From Bemisia tabaci (Eukaryota; Arthropoda; Insecta; Hemiptera; Aleyrodidae), in contig NC_092793.1 in assembly GCF_918797505.1 (NCBI RefSeq), positions 59,105,749 to 59,169,748 of the forward strand: 64,000 nt of DNA, read 5' to 3'. The translations under genes and the position numbers were made by a program. Below the pieces are notes generated by a model that saw nothing but the letters and a program-made list of their open reading frames with translations, ran no database searches and was not told the origin of the DNA. Positions 54,066-63,330 of this stretch are shown here, piece after piece (the first letter of the stretch is position 1; each line of letters opens with the position of its first letter).

Positions 54066-55080
54066 AACAGGCTGTCAGTTGATAAGCCGGATACTTTACA
54101 GAATTGCTTCTTTGTGGAAATTTTACGGCCGATGAAAAATATCCGGCAATTTTGCCCGGAAGGGATATTCCGGGAGCTTATTAATTTCCCCGCCGCAGCG
54201 CTGCGATCACAACCCCCCCCATCTCCCTCCGATAGCGCTTTGAAGAGGATTCGATAGTTTCGATCTTTTGTGAGCCCTTATACGCCTGAAATCGAGACCG
54301 GTATGGAATCGAGAATCTCGGGAGATACTTTGTCTAAAACCGTCGTCGTTAATTGAAACTGGGAGGGGAGAAGGGAGATAACGGGCTGTGCAACCTTGAA
54401 CCGGGTGGAGGTAAACTTTTCCCTCTAGCGGGTTGCGACCTCACGTGAGCATGTAAAATCTCCCTGCTAGGAGTGCCAAAAAGCAACAACAGGAAAATAT
54501 GGCGTGAGCCACTCAACAGGGTCAAAAATCAAAATGCTTTTCTCAGGTGGTAATTTTGAGTATTTTTTTAGTGCATGTGTTTCGCGTGATTAGTATGCTA
54601 TATTATTGATGAGGAAACGCACTATCTTAGCTCGGCAGTGGTCAACTCGATGGCTATCTTATTCGAAAACCGCGTACCTTCGTCAAAACAAAGTTTTAAA
54701 ATGTTTGAGCATTATTTCTTCCACAGAAACAAAAGCTATACCATGAATTGTACTGCTTAGAATTTTTGGAGGGAATTTTGAGGAAGAATCAAATAAAATT
54801 TCAAACCATAAAGTTGACCTTCCCCCCCCCCCCCCCTCCGATTTTTTTCGACGACTATTCATAAAAATCCCAAGCCGTGTCAAATTGACCCGACTATTTA
54901 TTCTCTCGCGGGAGTTATGCGGTCAGTACATGGGAGAATTACATAAAGGTCTGCAAATACATCCTAAAAAAGAAACAGACATCAAATTGTAGAAAAAGAA
55001 ACACTCTAGTGTCAGCACAACTGAAGTTTAGACTTTCCTCTCGAACCTAGGCAACACTTCTTCGGCAGCAAAGAGAGATG
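54066..55080. other. Unassigned intergenic sequence with a C15 run
   Basis: A run of 15 C at 54822-54836. 54170-54420 is GC-rich. No gene supported. Confidence 0.4.
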
Positions 55081-55200
55081 TTCACGCCTAGCGTCATCGC
55101 GCCTTCAATATCGCAGATGCAATACGGACATCTATCAAGCACGAATAGTTGTATCTCCGCGCCGTCATCAACGCGTCTCCTTTCCCTTGCTCTTCTTCCA
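55081..55200 (+). repeat. Family K dispersed repeat
   Basis: TTCACGCCTAGCGTCATCGC, GCGCCTTCAATATCGCAGAT and GCACGAATAGTTGTATCTCC. Confidence 0.55.
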
Positions 55201-55628
55201 AAGTGCTTTCTTCTAATAACAAAAATGTGACTAAGTATGGCAATGCTCCTACAACGATTACAATCCTCTGATGACGGCTTAATACCCTAATAGGCTCTGA
55301 ACATATTTTAAACCAACCAAAACGCTTTTTTTTGGTCGGAGGACAAAATATATGATGAAATATAACGAATCATAAGAAAACGGGGTTTGCCTTTTAACAA
55401 AACCTGCGAAACAGGATCTTCCTATCGTTAGTTTCCTCTACGCCTCGTGGTGTTTTATAACGAACCCAATTTACATTTTAAAAATTGTGCGCCTTCGGTG
55501 GCTCAATTCTCCTCTGAGTTTTACCCATTTTTCATGAAAAAGCTATCAGAAAACACCGTTACTGGAGTATATGCTATCATCTAAATTCATCTCCATAACT
55601 GCACAATCAAAATCAAAGGTTAGGTTTC
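55201..55628. other. Unassigned intergenic sequence
   Basis: Nothing recognised. Confidence 0.4.
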
Positions 55629-55758
55629 AATTGGACGTATTTCCTCCGAACGGAACTATGTGCATTATGACGTGAGCCCTGTTATGCATACATTCTGCTG
55701 GGTCTCAGGGCTCATGTCTTAATGCACATAGTTCCGTTCGATAGAAATACGTCCAATT
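55629..55758. mobile_element. Family C palindromic element
   Basis: AATTGGACGTATTTCCTCCG and the inverse ATAGAAATACGTCCAATT. Arms GGAACTATGTGCATTATGAC and inverse. Very close to 403-527. Confidence 0.75.
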
Positions 55759-55887
55759 AAAAATGGTAGAACTGCGGGGTTGCTTGATACACGAGTAAAG
55801 GATTTGAGTAAGAATACGATTACGTCCCACTCATTCATATGAGGGGCAATTTGTCTTTGATAACGAGAAATTGATTCCATATGAAAT

Positions 55888-56060
55888 CAGTGGCTTGTCG
55901 TGCTTTGCGATGAATCGATTGGTCTGCTAATTAAAGCAATGAAAAAGGATCGATTATCAGGGTGCACCCAACGAACTCCTCAGTGGCCAATTCTGTATTA
56001 TAGTTTTAAATGGGAAAATATCAATAAAAAGTTGTTAAAGGCCGATCAAAGATTCTCGCG
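55888..56060. mobile_element. Family I hAT-like MITE, eroded right end
   Basis: CAGTGGCTTGTCGTGCTTTG, AATCGATTGGTCTGC and AAAGGATCGATTATCAGGGT, as in 15804. The right terminus is not clear. Confidence 0.5.
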
Positions 56061-56629
56061 ATTTGGGAACTGTTAGCTTCGCTCATTTAATTGTATTCAC
56101 ACCAATCGATATATATCGTGTTCTGCCTCACTTAGTATCAATTTTATATATGTATAATATATTGAAAGGAAGGGGGAGGGTTGTCATCTGCATTCCCTGG
56201 TAAAAATTGGCGATAAGATCTGCGTTTCAAAATACCATAGGGATTCTTATAGCCGGCTAAAGAAGGCTACAGAAAATCTTATAGCTGGCTGTAGAATGCG
56301 GAGAAAATCATACGGCCGGGCTATACGAAGCGATAAAAAATTATGCAGCTGGGCTATAGTTCCTATCGCCGGGCTTTACACTTTATCGCCTGGCTGTTGC
56401 TTTTTCGCCATCGATTATAATAGGCTAATAGAAATTCGTGTGCTTCGGAAATCATTAAGTTTGATACGGAACCACCTTAATATTTACAAAACACACATTA
56501 TAGTTTCCTTTAATACATATTTTTTTTCATCAATTAAAATGAGAACAATCCATACAGGATGTGCAAACATTTCAAAATCATAAGTTGAATAACGCTGACT
56601 CCGCCAGATTAAATATTAGAGCCTAACAC

Positions 56630-56885
56630 AAAGGCGGAGCGGCGACGCACTGGCGCCTACAAACCTAACAGGGATACTTCACGCATTGCGCAACGCGTGA
56701 AGTATCCCTGTCAGGTTTGTAGGCGCCAAAGCGCGTTTCGCGCTAGCTGCCCGCCTGCCGCGCCGCAGCGTGTCACGGCGCGGCGCTTGAAGCAACTATT
56801 TCACACCAGAGGTATTGCACAGTATCATACGAAACTGAAGGCGCTCTAATATATTAGGAATGGCAGGCATCCATCAAAAGTACGG
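56630..56885. repeat. Family J repeat nested in Z
   Basis: Contains the hairpin at 56652-56727 and the tail GCACAGTATCATACGAAACT, GAAGGCGCTCTAATATATTA, as at 18120-18190. Confidence 0.65.
56652..56727. other. 76-nt hairpin with 33-nt arms, one mismatch
   Basis: GGCGCCTACAAACCTAACAG pairs with CTGTCAGGTTTGTAGGCGCC, and the inner parts GGGATACTTCACGC and GCGTGAAGTATCCC are exact inverses. Ten-base loop. If transcribed it would be in the size range of a microRNA precursor. More likely it is the inverted end of a repeat. Confidence 0.75.
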
Positions 56886-57180
56886 AGCTTTCCTCGCAAA
56901 ATAAATCAAGATACTACGGCCCAAAAAGAGAGCGGTAGTCCAAAAACTCACTAAGTCCTAGCATCCGTAATTAGTAACGTTTAGCATACACTTTACCGCC
57001 TGGCTGTTGCTTAAGTCGCCATCGGCTATAAAAGGCTATAAGAAATTGTGTAGCCGGCTACAGAAGCTATTGGAAATCTTACAGCCGGCTGTAGGTCTAT
57101 GGTATTTTGGAACACAGATTCTACTGCCAATTTTTACCAGGGTTCTTCCGCACATTCATGAGGGCAAAACTTTGGCATAA

Positions 57181-57240
57181 ATGGATAGAAAGATAAGGAG
57201 ATAGGGATAGGGAGATAGGAGATAGGAGATAGAGATAGGG
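57181..57240. repeat. GGGATA/GGAGATA microsatellite
   Basis: Imperfect 6- and 7-bp units, AGATAGGGATAGGGAGATAG and similar. Confidence 0.8.
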
Positions 57241-57526
57241 TCCGTCGCGCAAAAGAGAAGGGCTATTCGTGAGAGGTGCATTTTGGAATGTCTAACGAAA
57301 TCTTATAACTTAAAGAAGGAACTTTTTTTTTAATTTGTAGGGGCGCATGAGGCCATTGAGAGGCCTCAATTTGAGGCCCTTATCGAGAAATTTAGATTTC
57401 CTTCCCATTGTTGGGGTTTACAACCCTGATAGCATAAAGACGCCTAAATGATGTTTTTGAGATATCCCTGAGAACAGTCAAATGTTTCATGGACTTTTTT
57501 TCAAAATAAAAAAAAAAACCCTAAAC
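57241..57526. other. Unassigned intergenic sequence
   Basis: Nothing recognised. Confidence 0.4.
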
Positions 57527-57658
57527 ATCTAAAAACGACTCTGAAACGTTCAAAGAGATAAGTTATAAAAACATGTATGAGTTTTTTTTTTCTTTTTAAA
57601 CGTTTCGAATTCATTGATTAATCATTTTAAAACGTTGAAAAGCCATCAAAAGACATTC
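57527..57658. repeat. Family S dispersed repeat
   Basis: GACTCTGAAACGTTCAAAGA, GATAAGTTATAAAAACATGT and CGTTGAAAAGCCATCAAAAG parallel 19480-19603. Confidence 0.6.
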
Positions 57659-58238
57659 AAAGTTTTGGAAGCATTTTAAATTATTTCAAAAACGTTTGTA
57701 AAGGCTTTATAAAATATTTTAAAACAAATTTAAATTATTTGTATCCTTTTCCTGATATACACAATCCGACAAACATAATAAGACACACTTCTATTAAGTA
57801 TCAAATTATTAATCAATTATTAATAGTCCAACTCATAACCCTAAATCACCTAATCAAATAAATTATCTACTGTTATCTACTGTATTTCTTTCTTTTTTCC
57901 TTTTTTAAAATTGTTACAAATGGGTTTAAGTATAGTTTTGAATCGAACTCTAACGCCCTCTTGGAGCTTATTTCGCTGATTCAGTGTAAACGACAACTTT
58001 TTTGTAAAATATTTCACTCAGATCTCTGTCAGAGCTTGAATGGCGTTGGGGATATTAGAATGCGGATGCGTAAAAATTCTACGTTTTAATTTGAATGAAA
58101 CGTCTCTGAACCGATCGTGGAGCTAGGCTCGGCCAAAGGGGAGCGAGGCTAGCCTATGTTTTGAGAATAACATATTTGCAAATCAAATGTAATTTCCTAG
58201 AACATCCTCCAAGGAAAAAGTGTTGCTCCTCTGGGCTT
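57659..58238. other. Unassigned AT-rich sequence
   Basis: ATTTTAAA- and AATTATT-like runs, nothing recognised. Confidence 0.4.
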
Positions 58239-58790
58239 GATGAAGGAAAAAGTCCTAAACGTAGTGGAGTTTTTTTTATCTTTATTTAGCTAAAGGTTTC
58301 GTTCGGTATACCATTTTTTTACGTGCGCAGAACACAAGGTGCTTACGGGCACTTAGTCTCAGCGTCACTCTCACTGCTGGTGCTGAGGGAAAAAAAACCT
58401 TAAATTCGCATGTTGACAAATTTCTAATGATAAAATATTGATTTCAGAAAAAAGTTATAAACATTTTTTTTTCCAAGAAAATTTTCAGGTGCTTTAAATC
58501 GAAATGGAAATTTCTAAACATAAAAATCCTAAACGTCCTAAATGTAGCGGAGTTTTTCATCTTTATTTAGCTCAAGGTTTTGTTCGCTATACCATTCTTT
58601 TACGTGCGCAAACAGAAGGCGCTTACGGGCACTAAGACTCAGCGTCACTATCAGTGCCAGTGCTGAGGAAAAAAAGCTCGTGAAAATTCGTATGTTGACA
58701 AATTTTCAATGATAAAATATTAATTTCCAAGGAGAGTTATACATTTTTTTTCTTTTTAATTTTCAGATGCTTTAAATCTAAATGGGTACT
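58239..58790. repeat. Tandem segmental duplication, period about 287 bp
   Basis: 58246-58525 and 58533-58790 share GTAGYGGAGTTTTT, ATCTTTATTTAGCT, TTTTTTACGTGCGCA, CGCTTACGGGCACT and CAGCGTCACT-type blocks in order. The duplicated unit includes the left half of a family A element. TTGATGAAGGAAAAAGTCCT at 58239 is a retroelement-tail-like motif. Confidence 0.7.
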
Positions 58791-58904
58791 TCTCTGAAAA
58801 ATTAAGGGCACATACTTCATTGAGTTTACTAAATAATTGGTATTTTATCGAATTTAATTTGGCAGCGTCCAAATTTTCATACGGCGTTCTCTATGGCACG
58901 GTAG
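58652..58904. mobile_element. Family A element, diverged
   Basis: TGCCAGTGCTGAGGAAAAAA at the left. On the right TTTCATACGGCGTTCTCTAT, then GGCACGGTAG. The left half belongs to the second unit of the tandem duplication. Confidence 0.5.
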
Positions 58905-59698
58905 CACAGAAGGCCTACGTAATCAATGAAGCACCATTTTGCAGGAAGTGCGAGGTTACGCTGTATACAGAGAGGGTGAAGATAACCTGACGTTTTCCTT
59001 GGCAGCTCGTGCTTATAACGTGTTGGTGTGTGCATACCAAGACCGCAAACGCTCTGGTATCTTCAATCTATATACACTCGCTCCCTCAGTATATTCATAC
59101 CTTCACGGCTTCATGGCTTTACAAACGAATTTTTCAAATATTATATTATGCCTTCCTTGCTGTGAGATGAGGCAGCCATTATTTCATTTTACCTGAGTGG
59201 CTGTTGGCGAATAAACCGGATTTTAAGCCGGACTAAAATATCTAAGGCCAAAATGTATCTTCAACAATTTTTTCCGGCCAGCATCTCATCTCTGCCACCA
59301 TGACTCACTGCCACATGAGTCGTCTGCCAAGTATTGAATGCCTCTTCAACTGTTACAAAATACTGCGCCTCCTTCCTACGAATAAGTTTTCTGACCTCTC
59401 TGACTTCTTTACCGCTGAATTTCTATAATCTATGTGATTACAGAGTTGCTCTTCTTTTCGATTTTTCTGCAAAAGTTTTTCGTTTTTTCCTTTGCAATTC
59501 CTACGACTTTCATTAATGCAAAATAATTACCCTAGATTTTATGTCAAAGTGATTTTCTTGAAAATTAGTTTGGTCCAGGATATCCTACTTCGGCCTAAAA
59601 TTAAGTTTGTCCGCTGGCAGCCCAAGCCAACTGATATGGGTCTGTTACTTACCCAAAATGCAGTCAGCCGAATTGATTTTTGCAGATCAGTTTGATTT
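58905..59698. other. Unassigned intergenic sequence
   Basis: Frames of 85, 60 and 67 codons have no domain or splice context. Confidence 0.4.
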
Positions 59699-59827
59699 CA
59701 TTTTGCAATAAGGAACCACTATCTCTAGCTCTCCCATAAAAGCACATATCTGCATAGGGAAACCAATGGCATGTAGGTATGTTGTTTCTAAAATGGGCCA
59801 GAAATAGTGGTTCCTTATTGCAAAATG
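59699..59827. mobile_element. Family N palindromic element
   Basis: CATTTTGCAATAAGGAACCA and the exact inverse TGGTTCCTTATTGCAAAATG. A third, diverged arm (CATTTCGCAACAAGGTACTG) follows at about 59889. Confidence 0.75.
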
Positions 59828-59992
59828 TAATCCAGTTCAGAAACTGAGTTGAGTATACGCTGGAGAAGCCCACGTACTCCATTTGAACCGCATTTCGCAA
59901 CAAGGTACTGCTATTTCTGGCTCATTTTAAAGACAACATAAGTTACATTAATACTTCCGTTCAGCTACCATTTTCTTGTGAAAAAAATAAAA

Positions 59993-60119
59993 CCTGACAG
60001 GAAATTAGACGCCGTTTGGCGATGTAGTTAGGCTGATAATTCTATAAAAAAATTCTATAAAAAAAACCTGACTGGAAATTAGACGCCGTTTGGCGACGTA
60101 GTTAGGCGGATAATTCTAG
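59993..60119. repeat. Two tandem units, period 74 bp
   Basis: CCTGACAGGAAATTAGACGC at 59993 and CCTGACTGGAAATTAGACGC at 60067. Each continues GTTTGGCGAYGTAGTTAGGC and GATAATTCTA. Confidence 0.8.
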
Positions 60120-60467
60120 TTGCGGTTCTCTTCCGCGTTCGAGGAAAATCTTGGTGTTCCACATAATTAGTCAGGGGTTTTCTTGATTAAAATCACTCTC
60201 GTCAAAAAATGAGTAAATGGTGGATTTTGATAAATAAACAAGAACCCGGCGGGCAATATTAATTCATCTCTGGATAGAGGATCGCGGGCATGCAATTCCC
60301 GCCTTTTCTCCGCGAATCGAATTATCCGCTTCCCCATTATATCGAGAATTGCATAGAGCAATCCACTCCCGCCCTAATTGATTGTAGCTTCAATCAAACA
60401 TCAGCACCGTTCACCACTCACTAATTCGTGCGGTGGATCATAGCGCAATCGCGAAAAATTGTTATAC
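60120..60467. other. Unassigned intergenic sequence
   Basis: Nothing recognised. Confidence 0.4.
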
Positions 60468-60592
60468 GTGGACGTATTTCTGCCAAACGGAACTATGTGC
60501 GTTATAACGCGAGCCCTAACCCCAGAAGAATATATGCACAATAGGGCTCACGTCATAATGTACTTAGTTCCGTTTGACACAAATACGTCCAC
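60468..60592. mobile_element. Family C palindromic element
   Basis: GTGGACGTATTTCTGCCAAA and the inverse GACACAAATACGTCCAC. Same arms as 403-527. Confidence 0.75.
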
Positions 60593-60940
60593 ATAAACTG
60601 CTGTTGCTCCAAAAACAGCCTGACTAGGTATACATCAGGACGCCGACTAATTTTGATAGAGTTAAGCAGAACAACTACATTTACGTCGGGGTGTTTCAAC
60701 ATCTCATCTACTATTTTACCTTTTTGGAAGTAAACCAACCAAAATCCCTACTCGAATATTATTGCCATTTCTCTTGCCTGCATGAGGGTTTTTTTTTATT
60801 TTTGACAAAATTGTAAGCGAGATAGTTGGTTGCTTTCCCTCTGAAAAATTAAAATAGGATATGAGATTTTAAAACACTGCACTGTAGATGTGTCTATCTT
60901 GATTAAAAATGAAAAAACAACTTACTCGGCCCGAAACATT
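60593..60940. other. Unassigned intergenic sequence
   Basis: Nothing recognised. Confidence 0.4.
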
Positions 60941-61087
60941 AACAAAGAAACAACGTAAAACGGGGCTAAGGCCGCAAATAATAAAAAGAAACACATAAAC
61001 ACATAATTCTTAAACACATTTTATTTTATTTATGTGTTTCTTTTTAATTTTTGCGGGCTTAGTCCCGTTTTAAGTTGTTTCTTTGTT
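60941..61087. mobile_element. 147-bp near-perfect palindromic element
   Basis: AACAAAGAAACAACGTAAAA and the inverse TTTTAAGTTGTTTCTTTGTT. Arms continue with GGGGCTAAGGCCGC/GCGGGCTTAGTCCC and AAAAAGAAACACATAAA and inverse. A half copy is at 44620. Confidence 0.7.
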
Positions 61088-62401
61088 ATTTTGATTAACT
61101 CTCTCCATTCCTTCTCGTGTTTTATTGTTTTGGCGGGTATTTAAAAAAACATTCTACTTTGAAAATTTGCAAGTATCTAGTATATTCTTGATAATCGAAG
61201 AGAAATTCATTCGAATCAATAGAGTTTCAAGGCTTTATGTTTTGTCGTATTGTTTCATACAAATAAATCAAAACATAAGGCAACGTAAAATGCAATTACG
61301 CTAATTCTGTTTTAATTCAATGCTGCCTATGAAACCTCGCACGATGAGGATTAAATTTGAAATAGCCTCGACGCTAAGATTCGTGTGGTTTCCAATATAT
61401 GTAATATGTTACTGATCCTACTCTCTTTCGTGAGTTTCCCAATATCACTGGTTTACCAATTCCCGTTCAGATGATTAAGTAATGCAACTACATATATTTT
61501 CGCTCATACGTTAGCTCTCGAGACAGACCGCAGTTACGTACGAACGAGCTGAAAACGTTGAAACGAGCACAGGTTAAACATCCGTATTTCACCCAAGGCT
61601 TTAGTTGAACGGTTTTCATGAAAAAGAGCGTAAGTACCGCACGATACTTGCAACGCATAGGCTCTTATTGAGATTAGTCATTCGCATGCCGGTGGCAAAA
61701 GGCCACCGCCAACCCTGCTTTCGGGTGTGTGTAAATGGCGGTGGCAGACGGATAGGAAGGGTGAAGTGAGGGTGAGTTGCGAAACGCATCAATCTTCGCA
61801 AGTGTGATTCGCATGAAGCATGCCACTCGAATGAAGGCGCAACTTTCGTGAGTCTGCCGCGCCCTGAGAGAGCCGTGCCCTGTTGCCAGTTGATGAGAAA
61901 ACGCCTAAGTCCACCGCATTCATGGGTCAAATAGATCCAAAAATGCAGAAATACCTACTGTACTGGGTAATAAGGATGAATGCCTAAGCGAGCGCGTCTT
62001 TCGTTGCTAAAATTTGAACCCTACTTAGAGAAAAATTTTCACACAAAAGTTTGATTATAGGGAAAGAAAAACACAAAATAATCCTGGCCTTTGATTGACG
62101 ATTTTAAAATAATATCCCGGCTAGATTTCTGGAAAACATGTATTAAAAAAGGAGTGGTTAAAGATCAACGTCCCAGTCAAAGGAATGCATTTTATCAGTC
62201 TCTCCATTTTTTTCCCCGCTAGATTCACCGCAAACTGTACCAAAATCAACACAAAATTTGTGTTGAAGGAATTCAGAGTAAAACAGCGAGTAGAGTAGTA
62301 AATTGAAATTTTCTAATAATAAGAAAAGAAATTCCCCGAGGAAACCTCCCTGAAGGGCTTTAAATTGAGTAGCAATTTTATCGGTAAGGGCCACTCAGAG
62401 C
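61088..62401. other. Unassigned intergenic sequence
   Basis: A small GC-rich patch at 61685-61760 holds the stem CCGGTGGC/GCCACCG. The 104-codon minus frame at 61616 has no domain or splice support. Confidence 0.35.
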
Positions 62402-62662
62402 ACCTCTGCCGTGCTAAGGAAAAAAGCCGTACGAACATCCGAGAGTTGCCAAATTTCCTTCGATAAAATTTGTATTTTTGAGGAAAGCTATGAATACTTT
62501 CCCTTGAAATTTGCAGAAACTTTAGGTGGAATTGCGAACGAAATTATATAAAAAATTGTAAGAAAAATGTTGACAATTTTTTCCAAGAATTCGTGATTTA
62601 CCAAAGGAAATTTGGCAACGCTTGAAGGTTTATACGGCGTTTTTCCTCAGGACGGCAGACCT
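62402..62662. mobile_element. Family A element (62406-62658) with 4-bp ACCT duplication
   Basis: CTGCCGTGCTAAGGAAAAAA at the left. On the right ATACGGCGTTTTTCCTCAGG, then ACGGCAG. ACCT directly before and after. Confidence 0.8.
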
Positions 62663-63078
62663 GCCCTTGGGTGCGGATCCACAGGTGGGCGAGAGGAGCC
62701 ATTTTTAGAAGGACCACTTTCGTGGCGAGAAGTTTAAGCACGCGCGGCGCGGAGAGACGGATGTTGGAGCGGGAGCCTTGGCAAAACACTCGGCGGATCA
62801 ATTAATTCCAAACGAACAACAAGAGGCCCGAGAAAAGAGTCAATTGTCGGGAGTATACTTCCAGGTATCCATGTTTATGTTCGGGACGAGGGGCGCCACG
62901 GCGCGGCTCAGCCGCATCGGCGCCGGCTGTTGACTCGCAACCCGACCGCTTTAAAATTCAGACTAATTTCAGCGGCGCAGCGGTGGGCTGTAAGACCTCT
63001 TCAAGTGAAACGCTTCACCGCGCCTCGCAACTCCCCGGGTCCCCGGGAAAATAAACGCGAATCGAGCGGGGGGCCGCT
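62663..63078. other. CpG-rich stretch, possible promoter
   Basis: 62720-62780 and 62890-63075 are rich in CG and GCGCGG/CGGCGC motifs, unlike the rest of the window. A 67-codon minus frame at 62598 crosses it but runs into a family A element. No transcript can be modelled. Confidence 0.3.
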
Positions 63079-63330
63079 CTGCCCCGTCGAGGAATAACGC
63101 CGTATGAGCCTTCAGATGTTGCCGAATTTCCTCCGATAATTTACGAATTTCCAGGGAAATTTGTGGACATATCCCCACCAATTTCTCAGAGGATTTCCTC
63201 CGATATTTTATCTATAGAATCTGATAATTTCAAGGGAAAATATTCGTAAATTTCCTCAAAATTGAATGTTCTATTGGAGGAAACTTGGCAACCTCTGGAT
63301 GTTCTTACGTCGTTTTTCCTGAGCACGGTG
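63079..63330. mobile_element. Family A inverted-repeat element
   Basis: CTGCCCCGTCGAGGAATAAC at the left. On the right TACGTCGTTTTTCCTGAGCA, then CGGTG. The arms share TTGCCGAATTTCCTCC and GGAGGAAACTTGGCAAC. Confidence 0.65.

Larger units (their letters stand above)
56195..57142. mobile_element. Family Z composite element, 948 bp, with nested family J
   Basis: The left end is CCCTGGTAAAAATTGGCGAT. The right end in reverse is CCCTGGTAAAAATTGGCAGT. TTCCAAAATACCATAG-type subterminal parts and several TATAGCCGGCT motifs occur in both arms. 56630-56885 is a family J repeat inside it. Non-coding. Confidence 0.7.
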
